Shown here in pieces: positions 1-8,650 of a DNA stretch of 64,000 nucleotides; the first letter of the stretch is position 1; every line of letters starts with the position of its first letter. The DNA is taken from positions 177,973-241,972 of the forward strand of contig DCUJ01000008.1 in the NCBI GenBank assembly GCA_002328495.1, read 5' to 3'. The position numbers and the translations under genes were made by a program. The notes under the pieces were generated by a model. That model was not told the origin of the DNA and did no database searches. It was given only the letters and a program-made list of their open reading frames with translations. Origin of the DNA: Sulfurospirillum sp. UBA2217 (lineage in GTDB: Bacteria > Campylobacterota > Campylobacteria > Campylobacterales > Sulfurospirillaceae).

Positions 1-691
1 TGCCGATGTTGGCGTTGATTTTGACCATGAAGTTTCGACCGATTATCATCGGTTCGGCTTCAGGGTGGTTGACGTTGAGTGGCAGTACGGCACGTCCTGC
101 GGCGATTTCTTGGCGGACAAATTCAGGGGTGTAAATCTCTGGTAGGTTGGCGCCAAAATGTTCACCCTTGTGTTGCGCGCCCAAAAGTTTGTTTTGGCGT
201 GCCACTTCAAGGTTACAGTTTTCACGAATGGCGACATACTCCATCTCAGGGGTGATGATGCCTTTTCTTGCATAGTGCATTTGGGTGATGTTTTTACCTT
301 TTTGTGCACGGCGTGGTTTTTTAAGATTGGGGAAGCGTAGGGCGTTTAGTTCCGCATCGTCGTGGCGTTTATGAAAATAGATAGAGCTAAAATCGCTCAA
401 CTGTTCGGTGTCGGCTCGCTCTTCTATCCATTTCGCACGAATGGGTTTTAAGCCTTGATGCAAGTCGATGGTAACGCTTGGGTCGGTGTAAACGCCTGAA
501 GTATCATAGACGTGAAGTGGCGGGTTTTCTTCCACGCTTCCATCGCTTTTTGCGGTGGGACTAAGCTTGATTTCACGCATCGGTACTTGAATGTCTTCAC
601 GTGAGCCTTGGATGTAAATCTTACGAGAACTTGGGAAGTTTTGAATGTAAGAGGCATCTATTTTTTCTAAATTATCGAGGACTTTAGACAT
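1..691 (-). CDS. thiC: Phosphomethylpyrimidine synthase ThiC, N-terminal part (runs off the window)
   Basis: ThiC is the radical-SAM enzyme that converts aminoimidazole ribotide to hydroxymethylpyrimidine phosphate for thiamine synthesis. Translating the minus strand from the ATG at 689-691 gives an open frame of 230 codons to the window edge. It contains typical ThiC N-terminal segments: SRKIYIQGSREDIQVPMREI, the VYDTSGVYTDP stretch, MHYARKGIITPEMEYVAIRE, and LPLNVNHPEAEPMIIGRNF near the edge. The catalytic core and the C-terminal cluster-binding cysteines lie beyond position 1. The start has an AGGAG-like site (GGAGATAAAC) and sits directly behind a TPP riboswitch, which fits feedback control by thiamine pyrophosphate. 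Confidence 0.95.
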   Translation of the reverse strand, partial: MSKVLDNLEKIDASYIQNFPSSRKIYIQGSREDIQVPMREIKLSPTAKSDGSVEENPPLHVYDTSGVYTDPSVTIDLHQGLKPIRAKWIEERADTEQLSDFSSIYFHKRHDDAELNALRFPNLKKPRRAQKGKNITQMHYARKGIITPEMEYVAIRENCNLEVARQNKLLGAQHKGEHFGANLPEIYTPEFVRQEIAAGRAVLPLNVNHPEAEPMIIGRNFMVKINANIG

Positions 692-703
692 GTGTTTATC
701 TCC

Positions 704-804
704 TTATTTCCTACGCTGGCATTACCCAGATCAGGTTCGTGAAACCGCATTAACGGTCTCTTAGGGTATTATCTCAGCCGCTTTTTGAAGCTAGCACCCC
801 CACA
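704..804 (-). promoter_or_regulatory. TPP (THI-box) riboswitch in the thiC leader
   Basis: On the minus strand the leader reads GGGGGTGCTAGC, then GCGGCTGAGATAATACCC, then AACCTGATCTGGGTAATGCC followed by AGCGTAGGAAATAAGGAG. The CTGAGA pyrimidine-sensor core, the ACCTGAT and GGGTAATGCCAGCG elements and their order are diagnostic of the TPP aptamer. It ends about 13 bases before the thiC start, right at the ribosome binding site. That favours translational control, with the closing P1 strand next to AAGGAG. A likely -10 box (TATAAT, complement of 823-828) lies about 19 bases upstream of the aptamer. Confidence 0.95.
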
Positions 805-822
805 GACAATGGCAAAAATGTG

Positions 823-828
823 ATTATA
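823..828 (-). promoter_or_regulatory. Probable -10 box for the thiC leader
   Basis: The minus strand reads TGTGTATAATCAC, a consensus TATAAT, about 19 bases before the first base of the TPP aptamer. No strong -35 is visible, which is common for sigma-70 promoters in Campylobacterota. Confidence 0.5.
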
Positions 829-919
829 CACAATTAGGCAAAGAGGTGACTTAAGAAAAAAAATTGCACCCAAAAAATTTGGAAATGTATCAAATAGAGA
901 TTTTGTTTACATGTAAAGA

Positions 920-1336
920 TTATTTTGCGATGACAAAGGTGCTATTTTTGATTTGATAGTGTTGTGATTCTTGCAATGGGATAGGAAATGGTGTGGAGAT
1001 ATTTCCCATAAATTCAGGTACGCTGAGGCAGTAGTTGTTGCTGGGATATTTCTTTTCCAAAAGTACTTTGGCAGAGCCAATAATTTGATTGGCAATCTCT
1101 TTGAGCAGATCATCTAAATCCTCTTCGCAGAGATTTTCTTCAAAAAGAAGGTTCAAAGCAATCGCATCTAAGACCTTTTTTTCAAAAAAAAGATACCACG
1201 TATGTTCTCTCTTATTTTCGATGAGAGCAATCGCTGAACCATAAAAATAGTTGCCAAGTTCAACCGTTGTTTGTGGAACTTCACACAAAATGGTTGCGAA
1301 AAAATTTTCCGTCGCTTGGATGACTGCTTCTTTCAT
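920..1336 (-). CDS. CheX-like chemotaxis phosphatase domain protein
   Basis: This is a 138-residue soluble protein. The segment DLLKEIANQIIGSAKV (E80 and N83) matches the E-x2-N pattern that CheX/CheC/FliY phosphatases use to hydrolyse phospho-CheY. It is a stand-alone domain with no transmembrane segment. I chose the ATG at 1334-1336, preceded by AAGGGAACC, over an upstream in-frame TTG at 1370-1372. If it acts as CheX it would dephosphorylate a CheY-like regulator in the cytoplasm, but no chemotaxis operon is adjacent. A TTACATGTAA palindrome lies four bases past its stop. The family assignment rests on a short motif and general layout. Confidence 0.6.
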   Translation of the reverse strand: MKEAVIQATENFFATILCEVPQTTVELGNYFYGSAIALIENKREHTWYLFFEKKVLDAIALNLLFEENLCEEDLDDLLKEIANQIIGSAKVLLEKKYPSNNYCLSVPEFMGNISTPFPIPLQESQHYQIKNSTFVIAK

Positions 1337-1489
1337 AAGGTTCCCTTGTTGAAAATTTAGAATCAAGACCAATTTTTTAATTTTGCAGTAGTCTTCAAGC
1401 CAATGCGCGATATTTTATGTAAAGTAAGATTTAAAAGAGCTTATCGTTTTTCCTATGCTACAATTTGGTTTTATAAACAAGGAGACGTG

Positions 1490-2122
1490 ATGGAATTTCA
1501 CACATGGGTTTTATATGTTACGGTTGCTATTGTGGCGATTATTAGCCCAGGGCCCGCGATATTGCTTGCGATTAACAACTCGGTGATGTACGACATGAAA
1601 GCGGTTGCTTTTTCAACACTGGGCAATGTTTTAGGACTTTTTACCCTCTCTGCGGCTGCTATGTTGGGACTGGGCGTGGTGCTTAAAACGTCTGCTGTTT
1701 TATTTATGGCCTTTAAGATTTTAGGGGCTTTGTATCTTATTTACATAGGCGTAAAGCAGTTTCGCAATCTCTCCAATGTCTTTGAGAACATAAGCCTTAA
1801 CCATCGGAAAAGTAAAAGTGAGTACTTTGCCATCTTTCGCAAAGGCTATCTGGTTTGCGTCACCAATCCAAAGCCCATTATCTTTTTTACGGCACTTTTC
1901 CCTCTTTTTTTAAACACGACTACTTCGTTGGTACCGCAGTTTTTTATTTTGACGCTCACATTTATGAGTTTGTCGTACATAACGCTCATGAGTTATGCAT
2001 TTTTTGCCAAAAGTTTAAAGTTTTGGTTTACCAAAGGAGATCGCGCCACATGGTACAATCGTATCAGTGGCGCTTTTTTTATCGCCTTAGGACTCGGACT
2101 TTTGGGACTTGAACGCAAATAA
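1490..2122 (+). CDS. LysE/RhtB family amino-acid exporter
   Basis: This is a 210-residue inner-membrane protein with about six hydrophobic segments. The N-terminal half carries the family signature around AIISPGPAILLAINNSVMYD, with the conserved PGP motif of LysE/RhtB exporters. The family exports amino acids or their derivatives using the proton gradient; the substrate cannot be read from the sequence. The start is the ATG at 1490 behind AAGGAGACG; an upstream in-frame ATG at 1403 would add 29 non-family residues. A TGCTACAAT extended -10-like box lies at about 1457-1465. Its 3' end overlaps the convergent RND pump gene by 36 bases. Confidence 0.85.
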   Translation: MEFHTWVLYVTVAIVAIISPGPAILLAINNSVMYDMKAVAFSTLGNVLGLFTLSAAAMLGLGVVLKTSAVLFMAFKILGALYLIYIGVKQFRNLSNVFENISLNHRKSKSEYFAIFRKGYLVCVTNPKPIIFFTALFPLFLNTTTSLVPQFFILTLTFMSLSYITLMSYAFFAKSLKFWFTKGDRATWYNRISGAFFIALGLGLLGLERK

Positions 2123-5100
2123 TACTTTTTCTCTCAAACGCATCAAAAGATAGAAAAAGAGCGGGACAAAGAAAACAGCGATGGCGGTTAAGGTGACCAT
2201 GCCTCCCACCACCGTTGTGCCGATGACGTGACGACTGTTTGCCCCTGCACCAGAACTTAGGGCTAAAGGAATGGTTCCTGCGATAAAGGCAAACGAGGTC
2301 ATGATGATGGGGCGAAAACGAATCTTTGCTCCCTCAATGGTAGCATCGAGCAAGCTGTAGCCTTCTTCGAGTTTATGCAGTGCAAACTCCACCATCAAGA
2401 TGGCATTTTTAGCCGAAAGCCCCACGAGAGTAATGAGACCTATCTGAAAGTAGATGTCGTTTTGAAGCTCACGTAGCCAAATGCCTAGTGTTGCGCCTAA
2501 GAGTGCAAATGGAACCGCCAAAACAATCGCCCAAGGAATCAGCCAGCTCTCATACAACGCCACTAAAATTAGGAAAATAAAGACCACCGCAAATATCAAC
2601 GAGAGGTTTCCCGTTTGCGCTAGTTTTTTCTCTTGCAACGAAGCACCTCCCCATGCGATGCCGTACCCCTCTGGTAAGACGTCACGCGCGATTTCTTCCA
2701 TCACTTTGATGCCCACACCCGAAGCAAAGCCTTGATGGGTTTCACCTAAGATTTGAGCGGAGGGGAACATGTTGAAGCGTTTGGTGATGCTTGGGTTAAT
2801 GATGCGCTCTAGTCGTACCAAATCACTTAAGGGAACAAAGTTTCCATCGGTAGATTTGACAAAGACATCGTTATAATTGGCGGTATCTTCTCTAAATTCG
2901 CCTTTGGCTTGGACATTGACACGATAGTTTCGCCCTAGAAGATTGATATCGTTGACGTAGACACTTCCAAACAAAGACTGAATGGTCGTATAGACTTCGT
3001 TAATCTCAACATTGTAGGCTTTGACTTTTGCGTTATCGACATGGATGCGGTATTGTGGGGTGTTGGTGCTGAGCGTTGAGCGTACCGATTTGAGTGCTTC
3101 ATGGTTTGAGGCACGCGTGACAATCTCTCTGGCATAGCTTTCAAGCGCAGTATAGCCATCTCCTTTTCGGTCTTGAATGTACATCTCAAACCCGCCCGAT
3201 ACACCAAGCCCGCTAATAGCGGAAGGGTTGACCGCGATAATGCGCGCTTCTTTGTTTTTGGAAAGCTCTTTCATAATCTCTTTGGAGAGGGCATCTTGAC
3301 TTAAGTTGGCATCTTTGCGCTCATCCCAATGCTTCAAACGCACATAACTATACCCAGCATCGGTGGTGTAGGCTTTGGAGCTAAAGTCACTCCCTGAAAA
3401 TCCACCCACTTTTGCCACCCCTTTGTAGGTAAGGGCGACTTTTCCCACCTGCTCGTTAACCTCATGGGTACGTGAAAGGCTTGCACCTGAGGGAAGCGTA
3501 CTTACGGCAAAAAAGACGCCTTTGTCTTCTTTGGGTACAAGTCCTGTGGGGATGAGTGCCATGAGTTTGTAAATGGCGAAAAGCATAATGCCAAAGAGTA
3601 AAAGATTGAAAAGACTAAAGCGAATGGCATTTTTAACAATCTGTCCAAAGTGATGCGTGATATAATCAAACAAAGCATTAAATTTTTGAATGAGCCACAA
3701 AGGAGGCTCTTCCTCTTTTTTCAAAAGCAAGGCGCACAGTGCAGGTGTGAGCGTCAAAGCAACCAACCCAGAAATCCCCACAGAAATGACAATAGTAATG
3801 GCAAATTGACGCGACATAGTGCCACTAAGCCCTCCCATAAACGCCGCAGGAATAAACACAGCACTTAAAACCAAAACGATGGCCAAAACGGGGGCGGTTA
3901 TCTCTTTCATCGCTTTGATGGTCGCCTCTTTGACACTGATGGACTCTTTGCGTAAAATGCGCTCGACATTTTCGATGACGATGATGGCATCATCGACCAC
4001 CAAACCAATGGCAAGGGTGAGTCCAAAAAGGGTAAGGAGGTTGATGGAAAACCCTGTGAGATAAAAGCCCGCAAAGGTTCCGATGATGGAAACGGGGATG
4101 GCAAGCACGGGGATGATGGTGGCTCGAAGATTGCCTAAAAAGAGATAAACGACCACGATAACAAGTGCTATAGCTTCAAGTAAGGTTTTAATTACCTCAT
4201 GAATGGAAGCACGCACAAAGGTGGTTCTATCGTATGTTGCGTCGATTTTTAAGCCCTCTGGAAAGGTTTTTGTGAGCTCTTCAAGTTTTGCATCGAGTAA
4301 GTCGGAGACCTCTAAAGCATTGGCTTTGTTGGTGAGTGAGATACGAATCATCGATGTTGGCTTTTGGTTGAAAATGCCTTTAAAAAAGTAACGATCAGAA
4401 CCTAGTTCCACGGAAGCGACATCTTTTAGTTTTAAAGCAGAGCCATCGGGATTTGATTTGATAAGGATGTTTGAAAATGCTTCTGGAGTACTGAGTCGTC
4501 CATTGGAAGAGAGGGTGTAGGTAAACGCAAGATTTTTTTCAAGAGGTTCTTGCCCGAGTTGTCCTACGGGGTACTGCTCATTTTGTGCTTTGATGGCGTT
4601 GATGACCTCGGTGGTCGTGATGTGATAAAAAGAGAGTTTTTGAGGGTCAAGCCACACACGGATGGCATACTCTAAATTCCCCACAACCACAGCTTCGGAA
4701 ATTCCTGGGACGCGTTTGAGTTCTTCTAAGATATTATTGATGGCATAGTTGGACATAAAAATGGTGCTGTAGCGGTTGTCATCACTAAAAAGGGCAAGAA
4801 CACGTAAGGTATCGCTGGAGCGTTCCGCGACTTCTACCCCTTGTTTTTTGACCGCATCGGGGAGTTTGCTCTCCGCTAAACGCACACGGTTGTTCACATC
4901 TAAGATGGCTTGAGACATATCGGTATCGACTTCAAAGTAGAGATTCATCGTAAGCAAGCCACTCGGAGATGTGGTAGACATCATGTAGAGCATATTTTCA
5001 ACGCCATTGATTTTCTCTTCTAAAACGCTGGCAACACTTTTTTCTAAGGTTTGCGCATCGGCTCCTGGGTAGGTGGTGGAGATGGCGATTTGGGGAGGAA

Positions 5101-5218
5101 CGACATTGGGGTACTCTTGCACGGGAAGGGTACGAATCGCAACTGTTCCTGCAATGATGATAATGAGTGAGATAACAATAGCAAAATTGGGTCGGTTGAT
5201 GAAAAATGTTGAAAACAT
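2087..5218 (-). CDS. RND family (HAE1-type) efflux pump inner-membrane subunit
   Basis: This 1043-residue protein has the normal length for AcrB/CmeB-type transporters. It begins with FINRPNFAIVISLIIIIAGT (TM1) and has the PVQEYPNV and TTYPGADAQTLE segments. In TM4, LAIGLVVDDAIIVIENVERI supplies the two adjacent aspartates of the proton relay near residue 406. The second half repeats the pattern, with RFRPIIMTS before the last helices. It would expel drugs, bile salts or solvents by proton antiport, as a trimer with a periplasmic adaptor and an outer-membrane channel. Neither partner gene is adjacent: upstream is a divergent ABC ATPase and downstream a convergent LysE gene. It may borrow partners encoded elsewhere. 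Confidence 0.93.
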   Translation of the reverse strand: MFSTFFINRPNFAIVISLIIIIAGTVAIRTLPVQEYPNVVPPQIAISTTYPGADAQTLEKSVASVLEEKINGVENMLYMMSTTSPSGLLTMNLYFEVDTDMSQAILDVNNRVRLAESKLPDAVKKQGVEVAERSSDTLRVLALFSDDNRYSTIFMSNYAINNILEELKRVPGISEAVVVGNLEYAIRVWLDPQKLSFYHITTTEVINAIKAQNEQYPVGQLGQEPLEKNLAFTYTLSSNGRLSTPEAFSNILIKSNPDGSALKLKDVASVELGSDRYFFKGIFNQKPTSMIRISLTNKANALEVSDLLDAKLEELTKTFPEGLKIDATYDRTTFVRASIHEVIKTLLEAIALVIVVVYLFLGNLRATIIPVLAIPVSIIGTFAGFYLTGFSINLLTLFGLTLAIGLVVDDAIIVIENVERILRKESISVKEATIKAMKEITAPVLAIVLVLSAVFIPAAFMGGLSGTMSRQFAITIVISVGISGLVALTLTPALCALLLKKEEEPPLWLIQKFNALFDYITHHFGQIVKNAIRFSLFNLLLFGIMLFAIYKLMALIPTGLVPKEDKGVFFAVSTLPSGASLSRTHEVNEQVGKVALTYKGVAKVGGFSGSDFSSKAYTTDAGYSYVRLKHWDERKDANLSQDALSKEIMKELSKNKEARIIAVNPSAISGLGVSGGFEMYIQDRKGDGYTALESYAREIVTRASNHEALKSVRSTLSTNTPQYRIHVDNAKVKAYNVEINEVYTTIQSLFGSVYVNDINLLGRNYRVNVQAKGEFREDTANYNDVFVKSTDGNFVPLSDLVRLERIINPSITKRFNMFPSAQILGETHQGFASGVGIKVMEEIARDVLPEGYGIAWGGASLQEKKLAQTGNLSLIFAVVFIFLILVALYESWLIPWAIVLAVPFALLGATLGIWLRELQNDIYFQIGLITLVGLSAKNAILMVEFALHKLEEGYSLLDATIEGAKIRFRPIIMTSFAFIAGTIPLALSSGAGANSRHVIGTTVVGGMVTLTAIAVFFVPLFFYLLMRLREKVLFAFKSQKSES

Positions 5219-5281
5219 AGACTACCCTTAAAAGATAATGTGCAATAATAATACAAAACGTGTTAATAAAAGGCTGTTTTC

Positions 5282-6070
5282 ATGGAAATTATTTGTTTTG
5301 AGCATCTCAATGTGGCGTATGCAGAACAAAATGTTCTGCATGACATCTGCCTTTGCATCACCGAAGGACAGCATACGGCTATTTTAGGAGCGAATGGCTC
5401 AGGAAAATCAACCCTTTTGAAGCTTTTTTCCAACGATATTTACCCGCGTTTTCATGAGGGAATGCGCAAAGAGGTGTTTGGCAAAAGCATTTGGGATATT
5501 TGGGAACTTAAACGTCATCTTGGCATCATCACGAACGATTTGCACTACCAATTTACTGAACGCGCAAGTTTTTTAAACGGTTTTGAAGTCGTCCTTTCAG
5601 GCTTTTTTAGTAGTTTTCACATCTACGAGCATCAAGAGCTTTTGCCTTTACATGTAAACAAAGCGCAAGAGGTTTTACACTTTTTAGGCATTGAGCATTT
5701 ACACCATAAAAAAATATCAGAAATGTCCACAGGCGAGATACGCAAATGCATCATCGCACGCTCCCTCGTACATGACCCTAAAGCCATGATACTCGATGAG
5801 CCAACGGTGGGACTAGATATCAAAGCGCAGTTAGAGTTTGTGGCGTTGCTTCGTAAAATTGCCTCACAGCGGACGATTATCTTGATAACGCATCATCTGG
5901 AAGAGATATTTGAAGAGATTTCAAACGTAGTACTGTTAAAAGAAGGGCGCATCTATAAACAAGGAGAGAAAGAAGCGTTGTTAAGCGATGAACATCTTTC
6001 CACTACTTTTGGCGTACCTTTACATGTAAGCGTTCAAAACGGGCGATATGTGATTGAGAGTGTACGTTAA
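5282..6070 (+). CDS. ABC transporter ATP-binding protein, stand-alone
   Basis: This 262-residue ATPase has all nucleotide-binding motifs: Walker A GANGSGKST (36-44), signature MSTGEIRK, Walker B AMILDEPT, D-loop GLD and H-loop ITHH. No permease gene is adjacent, so the partner is unknown; the overall look resembles ModF-like or cofactor-import ATPases. It contains two TTACATGTAA palindromes (5648 and 6020), each read as Leu-His-Val. The protein ends in YVIESVR. A near copy of the DNA coding for that end lies at 6946-6962, past the next gene, suggesting the 3' end of this gene was disrupted by an insertion. It shares a 63-base divergent promoter region with the RND gene. Confidence 0.85.
   Translation: MEIICFEHLNVAYAEQNVLHDICLCITEGQHTAILGANGSGKSTLLKLFSNDIYPRFHEGMRKEVFGKSIWDIWELKRHLGIITNDLHYQFTERASFLNGFEVVLSGFFSSFHIYEHQELLPLHVNKAQEVLHFLGIEHLHHKKISEMSTGEIRKCIIARSLVHDPKAMILDEPTVGLDIKAQLEFVALLRKIASQRTIILITHHLEEIFEEISNVVLLKEGRIYKQGEKEALLSDEHLSTTFGVPLHVSVQNGRYVIESVR
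6047..6063 (+). repeat. 17-base direct repeat, copy 1 (3' end of ABC gene)
   Basis: TATGTGATTGAGAGTGT encodes the last residues of the ABC ATPase. The second copy at 6946-6962 differs at one base. The two copies bracket the solute-binding protein gene. Confidence 0.6.
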
Positions 6071-6117
6071 AAACGATGTTCTTAATCTCTCCCTTTTTTA
6101 CTTTCAAGGAGTATAAA

Positions 6118-6882
6118 ATGCTAAAAAAAGAACTAAAAATATTTGGGAGCCTAACGCTCTTTGTTGCACTAGCAGCTACGCTTTTTGCAAACGATAAAGT
6201 GATACATGGTGCAACACTTGAGTGGGGACCATACATCGGTAAAAATATACCTGAAAATGGTTACGTAGCAGAACTTATGAAAGAGGCATTTAAACGAATG
6301 GGGTATAGATTGGAGTTTGAGTATATGCCTTGGGCTAGAACGTTAGAGGAAGCGAAAGCTTGCAAATATGATGTGCTCTTTCCTGAATATATGAACGAAG
6401 AGAGAAAGAAGGATTTTTATTATACGGACAAATATCCAGGCGGTCCTGTTGGTTTTTACAAGAAAAAAGATAAAAAAATCTCTTGGACTGGGAAAGTAGA
6501 GGAGCTAAAGGGTTTAAAAATTGGCACCGTAAGAGGATATGTAAATCCACCTGAGTTTGAAAGCTCAGAAGCATTTATCAAAGAGTCTGCGACGGATGAT
6601 GAAACAAACATTAAAAAATTAGAAAAAGATAGACTTGATCTCATCATCGTTGATAAATTTGTTGCCACGTATATCATAAACACAAAATACCCTGCGTTTA
6701 ATACTGTGCTTGAGTTTATCGAACCTGCTCTAAAAACATACGATCTTTATACGATTTTTCCGAAAAAGTGCGAGAATTCTAAATCTCTTGTCAGGGATTA
6801 CAATAGAATCTTAAAAGAGATGAATGAGGATGGTACCATAGATAAGGTTCTCCGCAAATACGATTTCAAATATAGGGAGTAA
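6118..6882 (+). CDS. Periplasmic solute-binding protein, family 3
   Basis: This 254-residue protein starts with a clear signal peptide (KKELKIFGSLTLFVALAATL, then FANDK). The mature part has SBP_bac_3 features: GYVAELMKEAFKRMGY, the YMPWARTLEEAKACKYDVLF segment, a ligand-loop region near YPGGPVGFYKK, and LKGLKIGTVRGYV before the second lobe. It should bind a small solute such as an amino acid or organic acid; no permease is nearby, so a sensory role is possible. The start is the ATG at 6118 behind CAAGGAG, not the in-frame ATG at 6076. The gene is more AT-rich than its neighbours and is bracketed by a 17-base direct repeat, so it looks like an insertion. Confidence 0.85.
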   Translation: MLKKELKIFGSLTLFVALAATLFANDKVIHGATLEWGPYIGKNIPENGYVAELMKEAFKRMGYRLEFEYMPWARTLEEAKACKYDVLFPEYMNEERKKDFYYTDKYPGGPVGFYKKKDKKISWTGKVEELKGLKIGTVRGYVNPPEFESSEAFIKESATDDETNIKKLEKDRLDLIIVDKFVATYIINTKYPAFNTVLEFIEPALKTYDLYTIFPKKCENSKSLVRDYNRILKEMNEDGTIDKVLRKYDFKYRE

Positions 6883-6900
6883 AACTTTTAACTTTTTAGT
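6875..6900 (+). repeat. Dispersed AT-rich repeat, copy next to SBP gene
   Basis: GGGAGTAAAACTTTTAACTT followed by TTTAGT overlaps the stop codon of the binding-protein gene. It matches the minus-strand copy at 27187-27212 at 23 of 26 positions. Related copies lie at 25427-25447, 27144-27161 and 24741-24759. Confidence 0.5.
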
Positions 6901-6945
6901 AAATCTATTCTCCCATGCCTATTTACTATCCAAATATAAGGTCTT

Positions 6946-7026
6946 TATGTGATTGAAAGTGTTTTGAAAGAGATGGACGTTATAGCCTTTTATGTATATG
7001 CCCTTTTTAACATCAGGGTGAATTAA
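6946..7026 (+). pseudogene. Possible displaced 3' remnant of the ABC ATPase gene
   Basis: The first 17 bases copy the end of the ABC gene (16 of 17 identical) in the same reading frame. The frame stays open for 26 codons, YVIESVLKEMDVIAFYVYAL then FNIRVN, before a TAA at 7024-7026. One reading is that the ancestral ATPase ended here and was cut off when the binding-protein gene was inserted. The remnant has no start codon of its own in a sensible place. This is an inference from the repeat; the rest of 6883-7091 holds only a possible leuD promoter (GTAAAATCCC near 7050). Confidence 0.35.
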
Positions 7027-7091
7027 ACTTTTTCACATTCGATTTTAGGTAAAATCCCTTTTATATTTACTAAACTGCACGAAGGACACTC

Positions 7092-7580
7092 ATGAGTCAA
7101 ATTAGTGGAAAAATTTGGAAATTTGGTGACAATATCGATACCGATTTGATTATCGCAGCACGTTACCTCAATACTTCAGACCCAAAAGAGCTTGCTAAGC
7201 ATGTGATGGAAGATGCAGACCCTACGTTTGTGAACAAAGTTGGGGCGGGTGACATCATCGTTGCGGGTGAAAACTTTGGTTGTGGCAGTAGCCGTGAACA
7301 CGCACCCATCGCTTTAAAAGCCGCAGGGGTGAGTGCGGTGGTGGCGAAGAGTTTTGCACGTATTTTTTACCGCAATGCGTTTAATATGGGGCTTCCTATC
7401 TTTGAACTGGGCGAAACAGACGAAATTAAAGAGGGCGATTTGATTGCTATTTCGATGGAAAGTGGTGAGATTAACAATGGTTCTACGGTCTATCGTTTTA
7501 CTCCGATTCCACCGTTTATGCAAGAGTTATTGGATTGTGGTGGCTTGATGAATTACGCTAAAAAAGAGATTAAAGCATGA
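7092..7580 (+). CDS. leuD: 3-isopropylmalate dehydratase small subunit
   Basis: LeuD (162 residues) pairs with LeuC to isomerise 2- to 3-isopropylmalate in leucine synthesis. The sequence shows the swivel-domain pattern of the compact LeuD type: FGDNIDTDLIIAARYL at the N-terminus, the GENFGCGSSREHAP motif, and AKSFARIFYRNAFNMGLP. The start is the ATG behind GAAGGACACTC. Its stop overlaps the leuB start by four bases (ATGA), so the two are translationally coupled. leuA and leuC are not in the window. Confidence 0.95.
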   Translation: MSQISGKIWKFGDNIDTDLIIAARYLNTSDPKELAKHVMEDADPTFVNKVGAGDIIVAGENFGCGSSREHAPIALKAAGVSAVVAKSFARIFYRNAFNMGLPIFELGETDEIKEGDLIAISMESGEINNGSTVYRFTPIPPFMQELLDCGGLMNYAKKEIKA

Positions 7581-8650
7581 AAAAAACGTACACGATAGCC
7601 GTTATTAGAGGCGATGGCATTGGTCCAGAGATTATCGATGAAGCGATAAAAGTTTTAGATAGCGTGTGTTCCAATGAAAATTTTGAACTCTCCTATGAAG
7701 AGTATTTAATGGGGGGCGTGGCGTATGATTTTAAAGGTACCCCACTTCCCGATGAGACGATTGAAGGCTGTATGAAAGCCGATGCAGTACTTTTTGGTGC
7801 GATTGGTGGACAAAAATGGGACAATTTACCGCGTGAGTTTCGCCCAGAGAGCGGACTTTTGAAACTGCGCAAATCTTTAGGTCTTTTTGCCAATCTTCGT
7901 CCAACTGCTGTTTTCGATGAGCTTTTAGATGCCAGTACGCTAAAACCAGAAGTACTCAAAGGCGTAGACCTTTTTGTCGTGCGTGAACTGACGGGGGGCA
8001 TCTACTTTGGTGAGCCACGAGGCAATGATGGACACACAGGTTTTAACACGATGGTCTATACCAAACCCGAAATCGAGCGCATCGCGCGTGTGGCATTTGA
8101 GTCTGCCATGAAACGTCGAAAAGAAGTCTGTTCGGTCGATAAAGCCAACGTTTTAGAAGTCTCTCAACTCTGGCGAGATACGGTGATAGAAATTGCCAAA
8201 GAGTATCCCGAAGTCACTTTAAGCCACATGTATGTGGACAATGCGGCGATGCAACTCGTGCGTAATCCTCGTCAGTTTGATGTTATTTTAACGGGCAATA
8301 TCTTTGGGGATATCTTAAGCGATGAAGCCAGCATGATCAGTGGGTCTATTGGGCTTTTACCCTCGGCGTCTATTGGCGGCAAAGTGGGGCTGTATGAGCC
8401 AATTCACGGTTCTGCGCCTGATATCGCAGGGCAGGGCATTGCTAATCCTATCGCGACCATTTTGAGTGCTTCTATGATGCTTCGTTTCGCCCTTGGTGAG
8501 ACAAAAGCGGCAGATAGAATTGAAGGTGCGATTAAAAAAGTGCTTGAAGATGGATACCGTACGAAAGATTTGGCAAATTATGGTGCCAAAGAGGTGTGTT
8601 CAACCACGCAGATAGGCTCTATTATTGCGGACTACGTATCAAAACGATGA
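7577..8650 (+). CDS. leuB: 3-isopropylmalate dehydrogenase
   Basis: LeuB (357 residues) oxidatively decarboxylates 3-isopropylmalate with NAD, the step after LeuCD. Visible hallmarks are IAVIRGDGIGPEIIDEAIKV at the N-terminus, the LFGAIGGQKWD substrate loop, the VRELTGGIYFGEPRG segment, and the metal/substrate motif TGNIFGDILSDEASMISGSI followed by YEPIHGSAPDIAGQGIANP. Length and motifs are normal. It overlaps leuD upstream and the small TPR gene downstream by four bases each, so all three should be co-transcribed and coupled. Confidence 0.96.
   Translation: MKKTYTIAVIRGDGIGPEIIDEAIKVLDSVCSNENFELSYEEYLMGGVAYDFKGTPLPDETIEGCMKADAVLFGAIGGQKWDNLPREFRPESGLLKLRKSLGLFANLRPTAVFDELLDASTLKPEVLKGVDLFVVRELTGGIYFGEPRGNDGHTGFNTMVYTKPEIERIARVAFESAMKRRKEVCSVDKANVLEVSQLWRDTVIEIAKEYPEVTLSHMYVDNAAMQLVRNPRQFDVILTGNIFGDILSDEASMISGSIGLLPSASIGGKVGLYEPIHGSAPDIAGQGIANPIATILSASMMLRFALGETKAADRIEGAIKKVLEDGYRTKDLANYGAKEVCSTTQIGSIIADYVSKR

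Noticed and set aside
1855..2112. Second plus-strand frame inside the LysE gene, possible frameshift
   Set aside because: The main frame is complete from PGP motif to C-terminus, so no frameshift is needed.
2481..5256. Several open frames of 60-90 codons opposite or within the RND pump gene
   Set aside because: They overlap a full-length, motif-complete gene, have no ribosome sites or recognisable products, and reflect the composition of the real gene.
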